From Climacium dendroides (lineage: Eukaryota; Streptophyta; Bryopsida; Hypnales; Climaciaceae), in the NCBI GenBank assembly GCA_950106755.1, contig OX467083.1, forward strand, positions 33,289,029-33,353,028: a DNA stretch of 64,000 nt, written 5' to 3'. This document shows, piece after piece, positions 13,213 to 25,391 of this stretch. The notes below the pieces were generated by a model. It was not told the origin of the DNA, made no database searches, and was given only the letters and a program-made list of their open reading frames with translations. The first letter of the stretch is position 1. Every line of letters begins with the position of its first letter. A program made the translations under genes and the position numbers.

Positions 13213-13909
13213 ACCATATGAACCATTTGTTTTGGGAAATATAGAACAACTGGGTTATAAAAACAAATCCAGAATTAAAATTTTTTTTTTTATCAAGATA
13301 CTTTTCAATTATTGTCAAAATAAGGTGATCCATGATGTTTTCTTCCATGCATCAAATGCAAAAGAAACTATAATGTTGTAGATTTGACACAAATTTCAAT
13401 TGTCCTTAATTTGAAGAAAAAATTCATTAAGGTTTACGACAAATAAAAGGGGGTGTCAAAAGTATCCCTTTTCTAAATTCTAAAAGTATTTTTTAACACT
13501 TGCATAGATATTGAAAACCTAATCATTTGAAGATAAGTCCAAAAAACTATACATAAAAGTTGATTGCATGTAACATCTATTTGTCTTTGAAGGTAAATTG
13601 ACTAAAAAACGTTTCAAAATATGTGACCCTTTAAAAAATTCCAAAGAGGCACTATTAGGACCCCTTCCTTAATCCTTATAAGGCTTCAAATGTATCCATG
13701 TAAAGAATAATATAACAAAAACATGCAAATTATTGTGTAGTGTATTGGTCATGGTGAGTAAACTTAGGAAGTAATTTTGAAAATATCACTTTGCAAGTAT
13801 ATGTTGAGGGCCAATTGGATACAAAAAAATTGCATGAATGTTTATGTGAAAATAATTTCATACGGAGAAATGCAATCATAGTCAAAGCTTACATTTGTTG
13901 CATAAAAGA
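13213..13909. other. Unassigned AT-rich stretch
   Basis: I see no gene or repeat boundary. The small frame at 13,199-13,381 spans the end of a MITE and is not credible. Confidence 0.45.
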
Positions 13910-14528
13910 TTAACCCTTAAAGGATTTTGACTATGTTTTCACCAAAACTGCCATCTTTAGTACAAGTACCAAATTTTTGAAAAAAAAAATAGTTTTGATA
14001 CATCTAACCATAGGATCTTATATTACTTTGGTTTGAGAATATGTAGAAAAATTTTCAGAAATTTTCACCGTGTAGATTGCAAGATATTAGCATTTGAAGT
14101 AACAAAAATCCTAATTGAGTTGAATAAAGGACTTCAAAGTTTATTTTAGAGTAGAGATTTCATAACTATCTACAACTAAAATTCCTCATAACTTTCATCT
14201 CATTAATCAAAATGGAATGATTCAAAGATATCCATGTATAAATAAATCTAGAAAACCAATTTCAAATTTTTATTTTTTTTAAAAGTGATTTTTAAAAAAG
14301 TTTTTTTTTCTGCCCAGCTTACCTACCAAACAAAGAAAACTACATATTATACAATAACTTTTTAACCATGTAGTCAAAAGTTATGAAACTTGTTGGGCCT
14401 TAAAGCTACTCCTTGAGCACATGTTGTGTGAAAATTTCAATGAAAGAAAATGAAAATTCCATTCATAGTGAGTTGCCCAAAATCGCTATGTTGCCAAAAA
14501 AAACGTTGTTTGATCCTTTAGGGATTAA
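13910..14528 (-). mobile_element. T1 element copy b (inverted, internally deleted, 619 bp)
   Basis: It is bounded by TTAA at 13,910 followed by CCCTTAAAGGATTTTGACT, and by CCTTTAGGGATTAA ending at 14,528. Read on the minus strand it follows the copies at 144-1,067 and 25,392-26,407, but lacks about 300 bases of the middle. Both termini are well preserved, giving a good example of the inverted repeat. Confidence 0.8.
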
Positions 14529-14530
14529 GG

Positions 14531-14698
14531 TACCATCCAAAAATTGTAAGAAAAAACTTGGAGTTGTTTTGTTGGTCCCAAACATCAACCCTAAACTGCA
14601 TTTGACCCATTCGCAACATCCCAAAGTGCAATAGGGAGATCATTTGGGGACAAAAAATGGAAGGCCAACAAGAAGATCGTTTTGGGACGGAGGGAGTA
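14531..14698. mobile_element. Stowaway-like MITE terminus
   Basis: The right edge reads TTTTGGGACGGAGGGAGTA, the reverse complement of TA-CTCCCTCCGTCCCAAAA, the well-known terminus of Stowaway (Tc1/mariner) MITEs. The left edge is not clear: TACCATCC at 14,531 is only a partial match. The implied size of about 165 bases is usual for Stowaway. It directly abuts the T1 copy b. Confidence 0.45.
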
Positions 14699-14739
14699 CC
14701 ATTTAGTGACGTGATTTCACATTCAAGTGGCTTTGGAAG

Positions 14740-15075
14740 ACGAGTTTTGGGTAGTCAAGAGAGAAGAGTTTTTCGAGCCTCGTAAGTACGACGTTTGTCG
14801 GGTTCGTGGAGACCCGACCGTTTTATGCGTGTAACATTGGATTTGTTTGGCCAAATGGAGGGTTGGGAGGAGGACCCGATGGACGATGGTTTAGCACTTA
14901 TCACGCTCCTCAACATGTCAGAGATGGTGACCTAGTCCGTGTTTATCTGCTAATGGTCCCCGGACCCCTCATCAAAGTCGGTCTCTTCGGAGACTCAGCG
15001 AGCCTCGTTTTGACCTTGTCCGGGAAACTCAATGAGACCGGCCACCGCCTGCCTTTCACTGACCCACTAACTTAA
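14740..15075 (+). other. CpG-rich segment with an unrecognised open frame
   Basis: An 89-codon frame (14,806-15,075; starts METRPFYACN, ends FTDPLT) lies in a short segment much richer in GC and CpG than its surroundings. The protein is Gly/Leu-rich and matches no family I know. The composition contrast could mean a relic of a gene or of a younger, less deaminated insertion. It may also be chance. Confidence 0.25.
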
Positions 15076-15920
15076 AATATTAAGTTATTCCATTTCCAAT
15101 TCCATTGTGTTGATGTTGTGGGGGTGGCTCACTTTCCCATGTTTTTATGATGGCAAAAATCCAGCGCAAGCTTTTCCACAATTGGACCAATGAGACAGGA
15201 GTTAAAGGTACTGAAACTCACTGAGGGGCCACTGGACAAGGAAGGTATTGATTTCCTTCTCCTTTTCCTTTTTTTTTTGTCTAACTTATCATCATTTACC
15301 CTCCCTGTTCAAGCTCAAATGGTCTTCAAAAGTATTTTCCTCTCCTGGCTGCAGTAGAGGGTTCTCTTTATGTGTGTAAAAAACAAGAAAAAAAAAGGAA
15401 TTTGAAAAAAAAATTGATGGTCTTTGAATGCCACAATGATGTTTCCTGCCAGGATCCTATTTTGAGAGCAGGTCTTGGGCACTTTTTGTATTTTATTGGC
15501 TCTGTCGTTTGGACAAAGACTATCATGATGACGACCTATTTTCAACCACTGAACTCCTAGAAGAAGTCTCAAGGCTCTTATTTTCTTGCAAAACCCACTC
15601 AAAATTGTCATTTCTATTGCACAGAGAAAAAAAAACTTTGAATCATTCCATTTTGATTAATGAGATGAAAGGTACGAGGGGTTTTAGTTTGCGGGTAGGT
15701 ATAGAGTCTGTAGACATGTCACAAGAATGGAGTCATTGTAACTTGGCACATGTCAAGGAAGTCTAACCTCCAATTAACCCAACTTATTTAATTTATCAAT
15801 CCAAGCTAACCATTTGAAATGGAAATCTTAAAGTCACTTCCGTCTTTTTAGTATCCTAGGAAGGGATAGTCTAATCTCCTCCAAACTCAAGGGGAAAAAA
15901 TAAGGGCATGTTACACAATG
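15076..15920. other. Unassigned stretch with a T1 fragment
   Basis: At about 15,625-15,715 there is a fragment resembling the T1 interior (GAATCATTCCATTTTGATTA then GAGATGAAAG and TTTTAGTTTGC). The rest shows no gene that I can support. Confidence 0.45.
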
Positions 15921-16509
15921 TTAACCCCTAAAATCCCATTGTCCCTACGGGGGACAAAATGGATTTCGAGTAGGCTCCTATGATCTCAATTTTTACTAAT
16001 TCTTTTTTTGAACATTCTCATAAGATAGAAAAATTTACGAGCTTTTTGGGAATATAATTTTTATTTCAATCGGTACCCAGGAGCAAAAGTCATACCACAA
16101 TAACCTCAAAATGGGGGAGAGCAGGCAACAAAAAAAATCCACAAAAAATTGAAATAAAAATTTTAATATTTTTTTTCTTATAGATTATATTTTTTGTAAA
16201 TGGGAAGCTTTGATTCATTCCATTTGGATTAGAGATGTGAAAGTTATGGAGCTTCTTGTTTTGCAGGCAATCATAGCAACATCTTGAAAGAAATTTTTTT
16301 CTTTCACTTTGAATGCTAATGTCTTTCAATCTATATGGTCAAAAATCACAAAAAAAAATTATCACGTGATCTAAAACAAGTGTAGAATAAGATCCTATGG
16401 TTGGATTCTAAAAAATATTTTTCTAAATTTATTTTGTAGGTGATTATAGTAGAAATGGTAGTTTTGAGTGGTTTTGGCAAAATAATGGCCATGGGACTTT
16501 AGGGGTTAA
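15921..16509 (+). mobile_element. T2 element copy a (589 bp, internally deleted)
   Basis: The ends are TTAACCCCTAAAATCCCATT on the left and CATGGGACTTTAGGGGTTAA on the right: an inverted repeat about 18 bases long with one or two mismatches. It has the T2 left half (GATCTCAATTTTT, AAGATAGAAAAATTTACGAG, GGAGCAAAAGTCATACCA) and the T2 right module, but lacks about 300 central bases found in 18,620-19,518. Confidence 0.85.
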
Positions 16510-17830
16510 ATTAAACATAAGGTCAAGTGTCTTATAATCTAGGAGCTCTTTGCCTATATTCCAATTCACAACTTTAGCCATAATTGTAACACTCTTAAAA
16601 AAGGAGGTTGGAAGTTCCTTCTATAATATCATTGTAACAAGAATAATTATTATCATATTGGCCCAGAATTATGAACAAGCTTGCATTCAAAGTTTTCTAC
16701 AATTGAAAAAGTCTTGATTCATGGGAAGCAAAGTGGATTTGGTGCCTTAAAATTCAATAATCTTTTGACTTCATTTAGATGTTTTGCATGCTTTTTATAA
16801 AACTAACTTATTATAGTCACACTCCCATTGTCCACCCATGCTCAATAACTCATTATTCCAATGTAATACCACCCGATTGTGATTTTCATACTTATCACAA
16901 GTTTGTCTACACTAAAGAACAAAGATTTTGCACAAGAGTAGATACTTAGGTACATACTAACTTGACTTGAGTGCCTACACTTCATTAATAACTCATAGCA
17001 TATAAGGGCCACATCACACTATGTTCCAAGTTTTACAATTCTTCAAATCTTGGTTCAAGGTCAAATTCCATCTTTTTTAGGTTGTAAAAGGTGAATAAAA
17101 ACACCAAATGTTGACTTTTGGACTTAATAGTGTGAAGGTTAAAGTCCCAACTTTAAGTCCAATAATACAATTTAGCAATGAAGTACTCAAAGTATGAGCC
17201 AAAAAGTCGTAAATCCATTTGGAAGGCACTTCAAACATCAAATCTAGAAAAATTGGGATAAAACTTTAGCCTACAATAATACTTTGTGAGTTTTTTTCTC
17301 CCCATTATATATTCAATATAATATTTGAAACTTAGAACTTAAGCCAGGTCTCCACTTTTACTAGACCCAATTTAGGTTCCAAGTCCCACTTTCTTGGCAC
17401 CAAAATTTCAAAATAGTGTTACTATGTAGGCGTTTGGGAATGATGTGGAACTTAAGACTTGGCATGCACTTTAAAGTGGCCCTAAGTTGTCAATGAGATT
17501 GCAATTCAATACTACACTACTTGATGAAAATTCAAATGTCGTATACTAGAACTACTATTCTAACATCTAGTTCTCCATTCTACTAATTGTCATTTGTTTA
17601 TTGATTATGAATTGATTATGTATAGATGTCATAGAACATTACTATCGATCTACTAAAGGCAATAAAAGTTAAGTAGGCCTAATTTGTGAACCTTATCTAA
17701 AAGTGATCTAATTAAAAATATAAGACGAGGGTCTACCTTGGATACATCTACAATATAATAGTTTAACTATAGGTATATGTCTAATAGTATGTTATATTTA
17801 CCTATAGACAACACTCCAAGAATTTTCAAT
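16510..17830. other. Unassigned AT-rich stretch
   Basis: I see no gene, terminal repeat or tandem array here. Confidence 0.45.
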
Positions 17831-19614
17831 TTAACCCCTAACATCTAAAGGCTTTTCTTTCATCAAAAACCACTCAAAACTACCATCTCTATTACAAAGA
17901 GCAAAAAATTTACCTATGTTTTTTCTGTATTCAATCATACAATCTTGCACAAGAACAATTTAAGAATGTGTGGAAGAAATTTTAGGAACTTCCACTGACT
18001 AGATTGCAAGGTATTTGCACTTAAAGTAACAAATTAAGTTTTAGACTACATTCTATGACTAGATTATTTGACTTTGAATCTTCTTAACTTAAAATTTTTG
18101 CATAAAAAAATTTTATTTAAAAAAGATTATCTTGAAAATTTGAGTTGAAGGTTTTAGATTTTTTTTATGTTTGATTTTCATTCTTTAAAAAATTGTTTAA
18201 GTAGAAGTAGGTACAAGATTGAAGGAAAAAATAAATCGTCTATAGCTTTAAAATGGAATTGAAACACACTAGTTTCAATACTAAGATTGTACTAGCAAGC
18301 ATATTTAATTTTTTTTTTAAATTGTTTAAATTGAGTTTAAAAAAAAACACAAGTTCAATAATGTTATTTTCTCAAAAAAATTCTATGGTTGCATGAAAAA
18401 AAGGCTCCATCATTGTCACATCACTAATCCAAATGGAATGAATCAAAGCTTCCCATATAGACAAAAAAAAGTAATTTACAATCATTTTTAAAATTTTATT
18501 TCAAGTTTTTTTTCCCTGCCTAGTCTCTCCTATTTTAAGCATATTGTGGCAAACTTTTGCTTTTAGATACATATTGAAATAAAAAATGTATTCCCTAAAA
18601 GCTAATGAGTTTTTCTATCCTAACCCTTGAAGTATCATTATACCCTCATGGAAAAAAAATGGATCTTGGATAGGCTAGTATAGACTCAATTTCATCATGA
18701 TTTTTTTGAAACTTTTTTCAAAGATAGGAAAATACATAAGCTTTCTGAAATATAATTTCTAATTGAATCAATGTCTAGAAGCAAAAGTCATGCTACAATA
18801 GCCCAAACAGACTTCTTAGGTACTACAAAAAATCACAAAATCCAACATAAAATTTTTTAAATTTTGTTTTTTGTAATAAATACTTTTGTCTACATGAAAA
18901 TATTTGATTCATTCTATTTGGACTAGTGATGACGAAGTTATAGACAATCTTGTGTCTTGAGCAATCTAAATATTTTCTTGAAAAAATTGACTTATGGGAT
19001 TCATTTTTTATTGCAATTTTGGTAGGGTTAAATTTGCTTATTAGAGCAATCTAACCATTGGGATTATTGTGTATCAATTTATCTTAGAGCTATTAATGAT
19101 TTAGTTTTTTGTTCAATCTTGGACTTATTTCTACTTGACAATTTTTGAAATAATGAAAATCAAATTTGTTTATTTTGAAAAAAATTCCTAGACTTTGAAA
19201 GCAATTCTTCAACATAGTTCTTTTTTAAATTTCACATATATAGTGCAAAAAAATTTAGTCAAGGAGATTCAAAGCCTTAAAATCTAGGTTGACAAGGTTA
19301 AAGAACATTTCTTATTACTTCAAATGCAAATATCTTGCAATCCACAAAGTCAAAGTTTTTGGAATTGTTTCCACACATTATTGTAACAATCTAATGCAAG
19401 ATCTCATAGTTAGATATGCCAAAAAAATAATTTCTAAACATTTTTGCACTCCACAATAGAAATGGCAATTTTGAATAAAATTTGATGATAGAAAAGCCTT
19501 GGGACTTTAGGGAATTAAAAAAATGTTTCATAATATTACCTCAAAATTGAGGTTATACAAGCCTATCTGAAATTTATATTGTCACCTACGGGGCCTTGGG
19601 ACTTTAAAGATTAA
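17831..19614 (-). mobile_element. T2 element copy d (outer element, interrupted)
   Basis: It opens at TTAACCCCTAAC (17,831) and closes at CTTGGGACTTTAAAGATTAA (19,614). Read on the minus strand it follows the T2 consensus, but the reading is broken between 18,619 and 19,519 by another T2 copy in the opposite orientation. The first ~100 bases of its left end lie beyond the insertion, at 19,519-19,614 (block ATAGGCTTGTATAA on the minus strand). Without the insert it is about 0.89 kb, equal to the inner copy. Confidence 0.85.
18620..19518 (+). mobile_element. T2 element copy c (full length ~0.9 kb, nested)
   Basis: It runs from CTAACCCTTGAAG to GGGACTTTAGGGAATTAA, inserted into the opposite strand of copy d. 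Flanking copy-d sequence (CTATC on the left, AAAAATGTTTC on the right) joins as CTATC-TTAA-AAAAATG, matching uninterrupted copies at the same place (CTATCTTATGAGAATG on the complement of 15,921-16,509). The target was therefore TTAA and one TTAA is found at each end; the left one has become CTAA. Confidence 0.9.
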
Positions 19615-19918
19615 TGTGTAGGTTAAAAGATATTACAAGTGCTACATGACCATTTTATGAGTGTATTGAGCAACTCTATCATTGTATTCTACAATTTACA
19701 ATCTCCTACTACAATGTCTAGCAACTTTCACTACATTGGAGTTGTTCTTATTATTACTTCTTTAAGTCGCATGTCTTGTATGGCCTCATTTTCCAAAATT
19801 GGTATCTATAACAAGTTGGTTTTGATCATGAGTTGTTCAAACTTGCATTTTTTTCTCTTTATGTGGTACCATTATGAATAGAAAGATGACTTATGATTAA
19901 TAGAGAAGATGTAGCATC

Positions 19919-20038
19919 TTGTAGCTTTTATTTTCGTCCTTTGTAGGATCCACTATTTTGTAGCTTTTATTTTCATCTTTTATTGGATCCACCCTTTTTG
20001 TAGCTTTTATTTTCTTCCTTTGTAGAATCCAATAATTC
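19919..20038 (+). repeat. Tandem repeat, 3 x ~40 bp
   Basis: Three units contain TTGTAGCTTTTATTTTC followed by a TTTGTAGGATCCA-like block, starting at about 19,919, 19,958 and 19,998. The BamHI-like GGATCC is kept in the first two. Confidence 0.8.
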
Positions 20039-22224
20039 CATTCAAAGAAGTTACACTAATGAAAGTGGCACTTGTGGTTTCACTCCGAGTCTCTAAAACT
20101 AAGGGCTATTATCTTTGATGACTATTACATTAGAAATAAATAGAAAAAAATTCAAAGTGAAGGGTGGTCCACATTAATCTTTTAAACTAAAATATAATTT
20201 TAAAAAACAATAATAATTATAATTACTTACAAAAAAAAGGTCTCCAAAATTTGACCTTGATTTAAGCTACTATAAAGTCCCTAGTTTTATATTACGATAA
20301 ATTATTTTAATATAGAAAGCATTTCACTCAAGCAAAGCCTTTAGAACACTCATAACAAAGTCACTAGAAAACATTAAATATATCTATATTCTCAAAAAAG
20401 TCCATATGTAGTGTTTTGTTCAATTGAGACAAGTCTATAAAATACACTTCAAAAGTCCCATACTCATATAAAAAAATTGATAGTTCTTAGAACCAATTAC
20501 ATAAATGACTTCACCATCAAGTTATTAAGTATTTTGGGCCAAAAAATTATGAAAAGACTTCACCATTTGTGGCCTAAAGCCTTTGTAATGTTAATATTTT
20601 CTAAAAACATCTTTGTGATTGGTTTATTAAGACACTCATCCATGTATCTACCTTTCGCCAAGCTATTATTCAATTTTGAAGTCTATGAATTATTCAATTC
20701 TTTGTTCTATCTCCTTGCTTTGAGAAGGTGGATTGAGAAGAGTGTATCTTTTGAAAAAAGAACAATGATTTAATTTTAGGATCTTCAAGTAGTTTTCAAA
20801 TATACCTCTACCTAAGTGAAGGGAAATATTTTAATTCAAGAGGAATTAATTAAGAGTATTTATATTAGAAGCACATTCAAAAATCACTTAAAATAAACAT
20901 AAAACTTTAGTTTTAGAATTAAACATCCCAAAACGATTTTATTGTATAGAAAAGAAAAATATTGGTCACTAAAGAATTATTATAAATGAAGAACATGATA
21001 AGTACATCTTTGTGTTAAAAAAAAATCTAAAAATAAGGTTTGAAATGCTATAAATAAATATATCCTTGAATATATTTTTCTAAAATTATTTTTTCTCTAT
21101 ACATGAAATACATAGATAAATTCCAAAAAAAATCTTTGTACCATTAGAATTATTTTTTACTGAGCTTATCCTTCAACTATGATAGTGGAAATTTTAAATT
21201 AAAATAATTAATTTTATCAAACCAACTTTGTTTATTAATAATATAATTTAATATGTAAAAATGTAACATCAAATAGAATTTGTCACTCAATCAATGCATC
21301 ATCATGACATTCAAATTTAATATGGTATTGTCATTTTGACTATAAGTAATTGATATTCTAATACCAATTATAAACAAAGATATTGCCAAGAGATATGTAT
21401 TGTTTTGAAGTTGTTGCTTTGAAGTCTAAAGTTTATTTTTCAAGCCCTTCAATTATTTTTTGTATACAAAGAAAACCACATGTGGTCTAAAACAATTATG
21501 TGTTAAATTTATAATACTCCATTTATAGTTTTTACAACTATAACAACTATGTTATTTTCAACACAAGTTTTGTTATATTCGTCACAAATTCAACTACAAG
21601 TGATTTTTCTTTAGTCAATGTTGTGAAATTTCTCATTTAGATTATTTTAAGCATTATAGCTAGAATGAGGGATTGGTTTTCAAGGAATTTTGAGGACAAC
21701 ATCTCTTTTGCCCAAAAGCATTTGAACTGTTGTGATATTATTCTCTTTGTCTCTAATAGATGTATTGTTATGATGAATTTTGTATTTTGAATTACAATTT
21801 GAATGTGTATATTTGCATTGAAAATTTTATTTAAACTTTTGTATAATAGATTTGAAGTTGTTCATTGCTCTAAAGATGGTAGAAGGTAGAAGTTCATCAT
21901 TAATTGGGCTTCTAAACAAGCTTCATGATGCCTATATTAGAAAGATTTTAAAATTTAAGTTTAAATTGTCCTACTATGACCTAAAATATCATTTAAGGAT
22001 TGACCATCAAAGAATTCTATCACTGAAAGAGTTAGAGGCTAGACCACACAACAAATTGAACCACATGTTGGGAAAGTGGCTCAACTAGACTAGCAAAGAT
22101 TTCCTAATGTTAACCAATTTTCAGGCTTGCAACTCCAACCAAAAAGAATGGTTTGTAAATTTTTTAAGAACATTAAATCCAATTAGAGATCTTTAATTTA
22201 AAAAAGAAATGTAAACTTTTAAGT
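20039..22224. other. Unassigned AT-rich stretch
   Basis: Frames at 20,477-20,773 and 21,852-22,088 are open but show no motif and no codon bias different from the background. I do not call a gene. Confidence 0.45.
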
Positions 22225-22805
22225 ATCACCCCCCAAAGGACCACATGACTATTCAATTTATGCAAGAAATCTTGAGTAGTCATGCATGAAGTTAATTTTC
22301 TTCAAATGTTCACAAAAATTTGACATGAGGTGTAAATATATCCCCCCTTAGTGAAAATGTAATTTCTTTTCCAATTGGGTGCCCAAATCAAAAGTTATAT
22401 TGCCCTAAATTTTTTTAGGTAGCTCATGGCAACTTTGAATAGCATGTTCAAAACTCCTCTTCTACTTTTGAAATTTGAGAGATATATAACTTACATGAAA
22501 TGAAATGAAAATGCAAAAAACATACCCATGCGTAGTATAAAAATCTCATTCTAAAGGAGTTAAAGTTTACTAGTCATGTCGAGCAAGCTTGAATTTTTTT
22601 TCCTTCTAACTTCAAATGTTATAATCTTTCAATCCATACAGTCAACATTTCTAAATTTTTTTCCATTTGCAATGGTAGTCTAGTATAAATTTGTATAGTT
22701 GATTTTGAAAAATCATTTTTTTAATCATTTTTTCTCATTGCCCTAGAAAGTATTAGTTTTTTCATAATTTCTACCCAAAATGTACTTCAGAGTTTTAGAG
22801 CTTAA
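22225..22805 (+). mobile_element. T3 element copy a (CCCCTAAA-type, decayed ends)
   Basis: The left end, ATCACCCCCCAAAGGACCAC, resembles the T1 copy a terminus. The right end is a degenerate ...AGTTTTAGAGCTTAA. The right-hand module (CTTCTAACTTCAAATGTTAT, then TTTCAATCCATACAGTCAAC, then TCTCATTGCCCTAGAAA) recurs at 35,330-35,500. Flanking TTAA is clear only on the right. Confidence 0.55.
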
Positions 22806-22933
22806 GTGATTCTTTCAAATTATTGGTTTGATTTTTTCTCCATTTATAAAAGTAAAAAACATAACCATATGTATTAAAAAAGGAGACAAAATACAATCAA
22901 TTTAGGTTCCACTAACAAGGAGGAGGACATGAC

Positions 22934-23087
22934 ATAAGGTAAACACCTCCAATTCAAACCAAATGGGAGTAAGCCTATTATGGGCTAAATTATGTTAGTG
23001 GAGTATATTTCAAAACTTAAATGTATACCACTAACATAATTTAACCAACAATGGGCTTGCTCCCATTTGGTTTGGAATTTACCTTAA
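22934..23087. mobile_element. T6 palindromic MITE copy a (154 bp)
   Basis: Nearly the whole element folds on itself: ATAAGGTAAACACC...GGAATTTACCTTAA at the ends, AAACCAAATGGGAG pairing with CTCCCATTTGGTTT, and AAATTATGTTAGTGG pairing with CCACTAACATAATTT around a central ACTTAAATG. TTAA is kept on the right. A second copy lies at 43,687-43,834. Confidence 0.85.
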
Positions 23088-24430
23088 TATGTTTTTCTCC
23101 ATTTTCGCACAGTTCATTCATTGACTATCACACCTTCTAAGGTAACTAAGGTAGAGGCACTAGTAGCTGATTATTTAAGCGATTTTGTAGTAAATCATGA
23201 GTAGTATGAGGTGGTAGATTTTTTCCATATAGGAAGAGAAGAAATACGGGGATTGCAAATTTTCATAATTTTATTTGCAAAATTGAAATTATTGTGAATT
23301 TTGGGAGCCAAAAGTATTCATGACCCATCACCAATGTCTAAGCTCTTCCAATTTTGATCATTCAAGAACTACTTTCCCGATGACTACTTCCTACATTTTG
23401 TTCACTATTTTGGAACATGTGTCATAACCTTATTAGTCCCAACTTTGAAAGGACTCAAAAAACACATTCCAAGCTTTGGTTGGAAATACTACCTCCTACA
23501 AATTTGGTATTGGACGTAGTTGACAATTGGTGCCTTTACTTTACACCTAATTTTGATTACTTTCTTATACCTCACACTCTAAATTTTTGTCTAATATGTA
23601 CTCCTACTATTCATGAGAGTCTATAGTTGATCTTAGAAACACCTATTCTTAGTACATTAAAAATTCATAGTTTATTCATACGGTGTCCAAAAAATGCATT
23701 CTAAGTGAATCTAGAATCTCCTTTGGACTACAAAGAAGACCCCACATTTTTTTTCAATATAATAATAGGAACCATGTTGAATTGCTTATATTTGCAATTT
23801 TAGATGTAATTACCATATTAGATGCCTTGCATTGTTTGTAGACCTTCTATCCATCAATGTAAGTTAACTTAAGAGCTCCTTTGCACCTAGAGGCCGGGCC
23901 AATTGTTGTGTTAGAGGCCAAAAATCCTCACTTGCGATTGGACAAATCCCTGAAATTGATCCCAACCTCTTATCACTCCAAGGCCAGGCCAATTTATTCA
24001 AAAAAGACATGATTTGACATGGCCTAAACTCATTGAATTAGGTGCACCAAAAATGGGAGGCCAATTCTTGGCCTAAGGACCAACGTTAGATTTCAGTTAA
24101 TTTTTTTTATAAAATATTTTTTTTCCAACATATCAAATCCATTTGATGTTGTGCATTTAGCCTCAAGGGGAATGGGCCGAGCTTGTAAGTGGAAACCACC
24201 CCTGAAAATTTCAACTCTTCTACCTCCCCCCTTCTTTTTTAGGTTTTATTGAATTGACCTCGCTTCTTGGCCCCAAGGCCTTTGCATGTGGGGGAATTGT
24301 CCCCCATTCCAATCTTATTCTTCTACTGAGTATCTAAGGACGGCCTAGAGCCTAAAAGGGGCCGAAATTTTGTGCAATCCGGTGCCGAAGAAGGAGAAAT
24401 TGGCCCAGCCTCTCGGTGTAAAGTGTCCCT
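23088..24430. other. Unassigned stretch with GGCC-rich short motifs
   Basis: From about 23,880 the sequence has repeated short GGCC-containing words (for example AGGCCGGGCCAATT and AGGCCAGGCCAATT), but I can delimit no element or gene. A 30-base block near 23,665 (ATTCATAGTTTATTCAT) recurs near 31,566. Confidence 0.4.
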
Positions 24431-24900
24431 AACTTAATTTAACTAAGATGGGCCCGTACCTTTCCCTTTGGCCTTGGGGAGTCCTGTGGATGATGCCAAA
24501 GTGTCTGTCAAAGTGTCCATCAGGAGCAGCTCCGCACTGTTGCTGCTGCAGGTAGGCAGGCAGTATTTTCGAGAAAATTCTGACACCAAAAGGGCAGGAG
24601 GATAAAGGACAGGCCCCGCGGGTACAAGGCAGAATGTGCTGCTCAAGAAGAAGAAGAAGAAGAAGAAGAAGGTAGTAACGTCTAAGCTAAGGTAAGTTAT
24701 TGAACAGAATAAAAAGAGAGCTTAGAGCTTAGAACTGCCTGCACTGAGCTGCAGACAGACAGGGGCTTTTCCTTTTCTTAGGATGTATTTATTTACAGGA
24801 CCTGGAACTGAAGGGAAGGGAAGGTACTGGACTTACTGCTGGGGACTGCTGAGGGTGGAAAACAGCCCAGTGGGTTCTAGAAATAGATGACAAAATTATT
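24431..24900. other. Higher-GC island with GAA microsatellite
   Basis: It contains an AAG/GAA run at 24,644-24,671 and GGGAA repeats near 24,812. A 67-codon minus-strand frame (24,443-24,646) is open but unrecognised. This could be a lost promoter or 5' UTR region. Confidence 0.4.
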
Positions 24901-24988
24901 GGGAAAGGGCGGGTTTGGTACAACTGAAGAGTGGGTTTTTAAAAAAGAAAACCAAATCTTGCGAGATATTCCCACTTTTCGCACCTGC

Positions 24989-25266
24989 TTAAGGTAGGTA
25001 CACCCAAAACCGCCACTTTTTGCTACTGAGCCTATTTTCTATTATTAGATTGGTCAAATTTTCATATGTCCTTGTTGGCAAGTGAAAGGAGGTTCCAACA
25101 CACCAGAGAAGGTGGCATTTGGATATTGTATGCAAAAGTTATGAAGGAACAAAGCTTGGTTATGAAAGTGTTTTTTCCACATAGGTACAAAACTAATTTT
25201 GGAGATGTACATACAGTATAGATGGCGGTTTAAGGTCAATGGCACATTTGGGTGTACCTACCTTAA
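24989..25266. mobile_element. T9 MITE (GGTA-type, 278 bp, perfect 20-bp ends)
   Basis: Both ends read TTAAGGTAGGTACACCCAAA on their own strand, a perfect 20-base inverted repeat with TTAA on both sides. A second inner pair (AACCGCCA) is offset on the right arm. There is no coding capacity. This is the cleanest example of the GGTA-type terminus in the window, which suggests a recent insertion. Confidence 0.92.
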
Positions 25267-25391
25267 CCCTCAAAGGACTTGCCCCTCGTGATCAAAACAC
25301 AAGTAGAACCTCTCTTTAGTTAGTGTATGGTGTTGGGACTACGCACCAGGAGAGGTTTATGCATGTTAAAAGAGGTGTTAGGAATGGCCAC

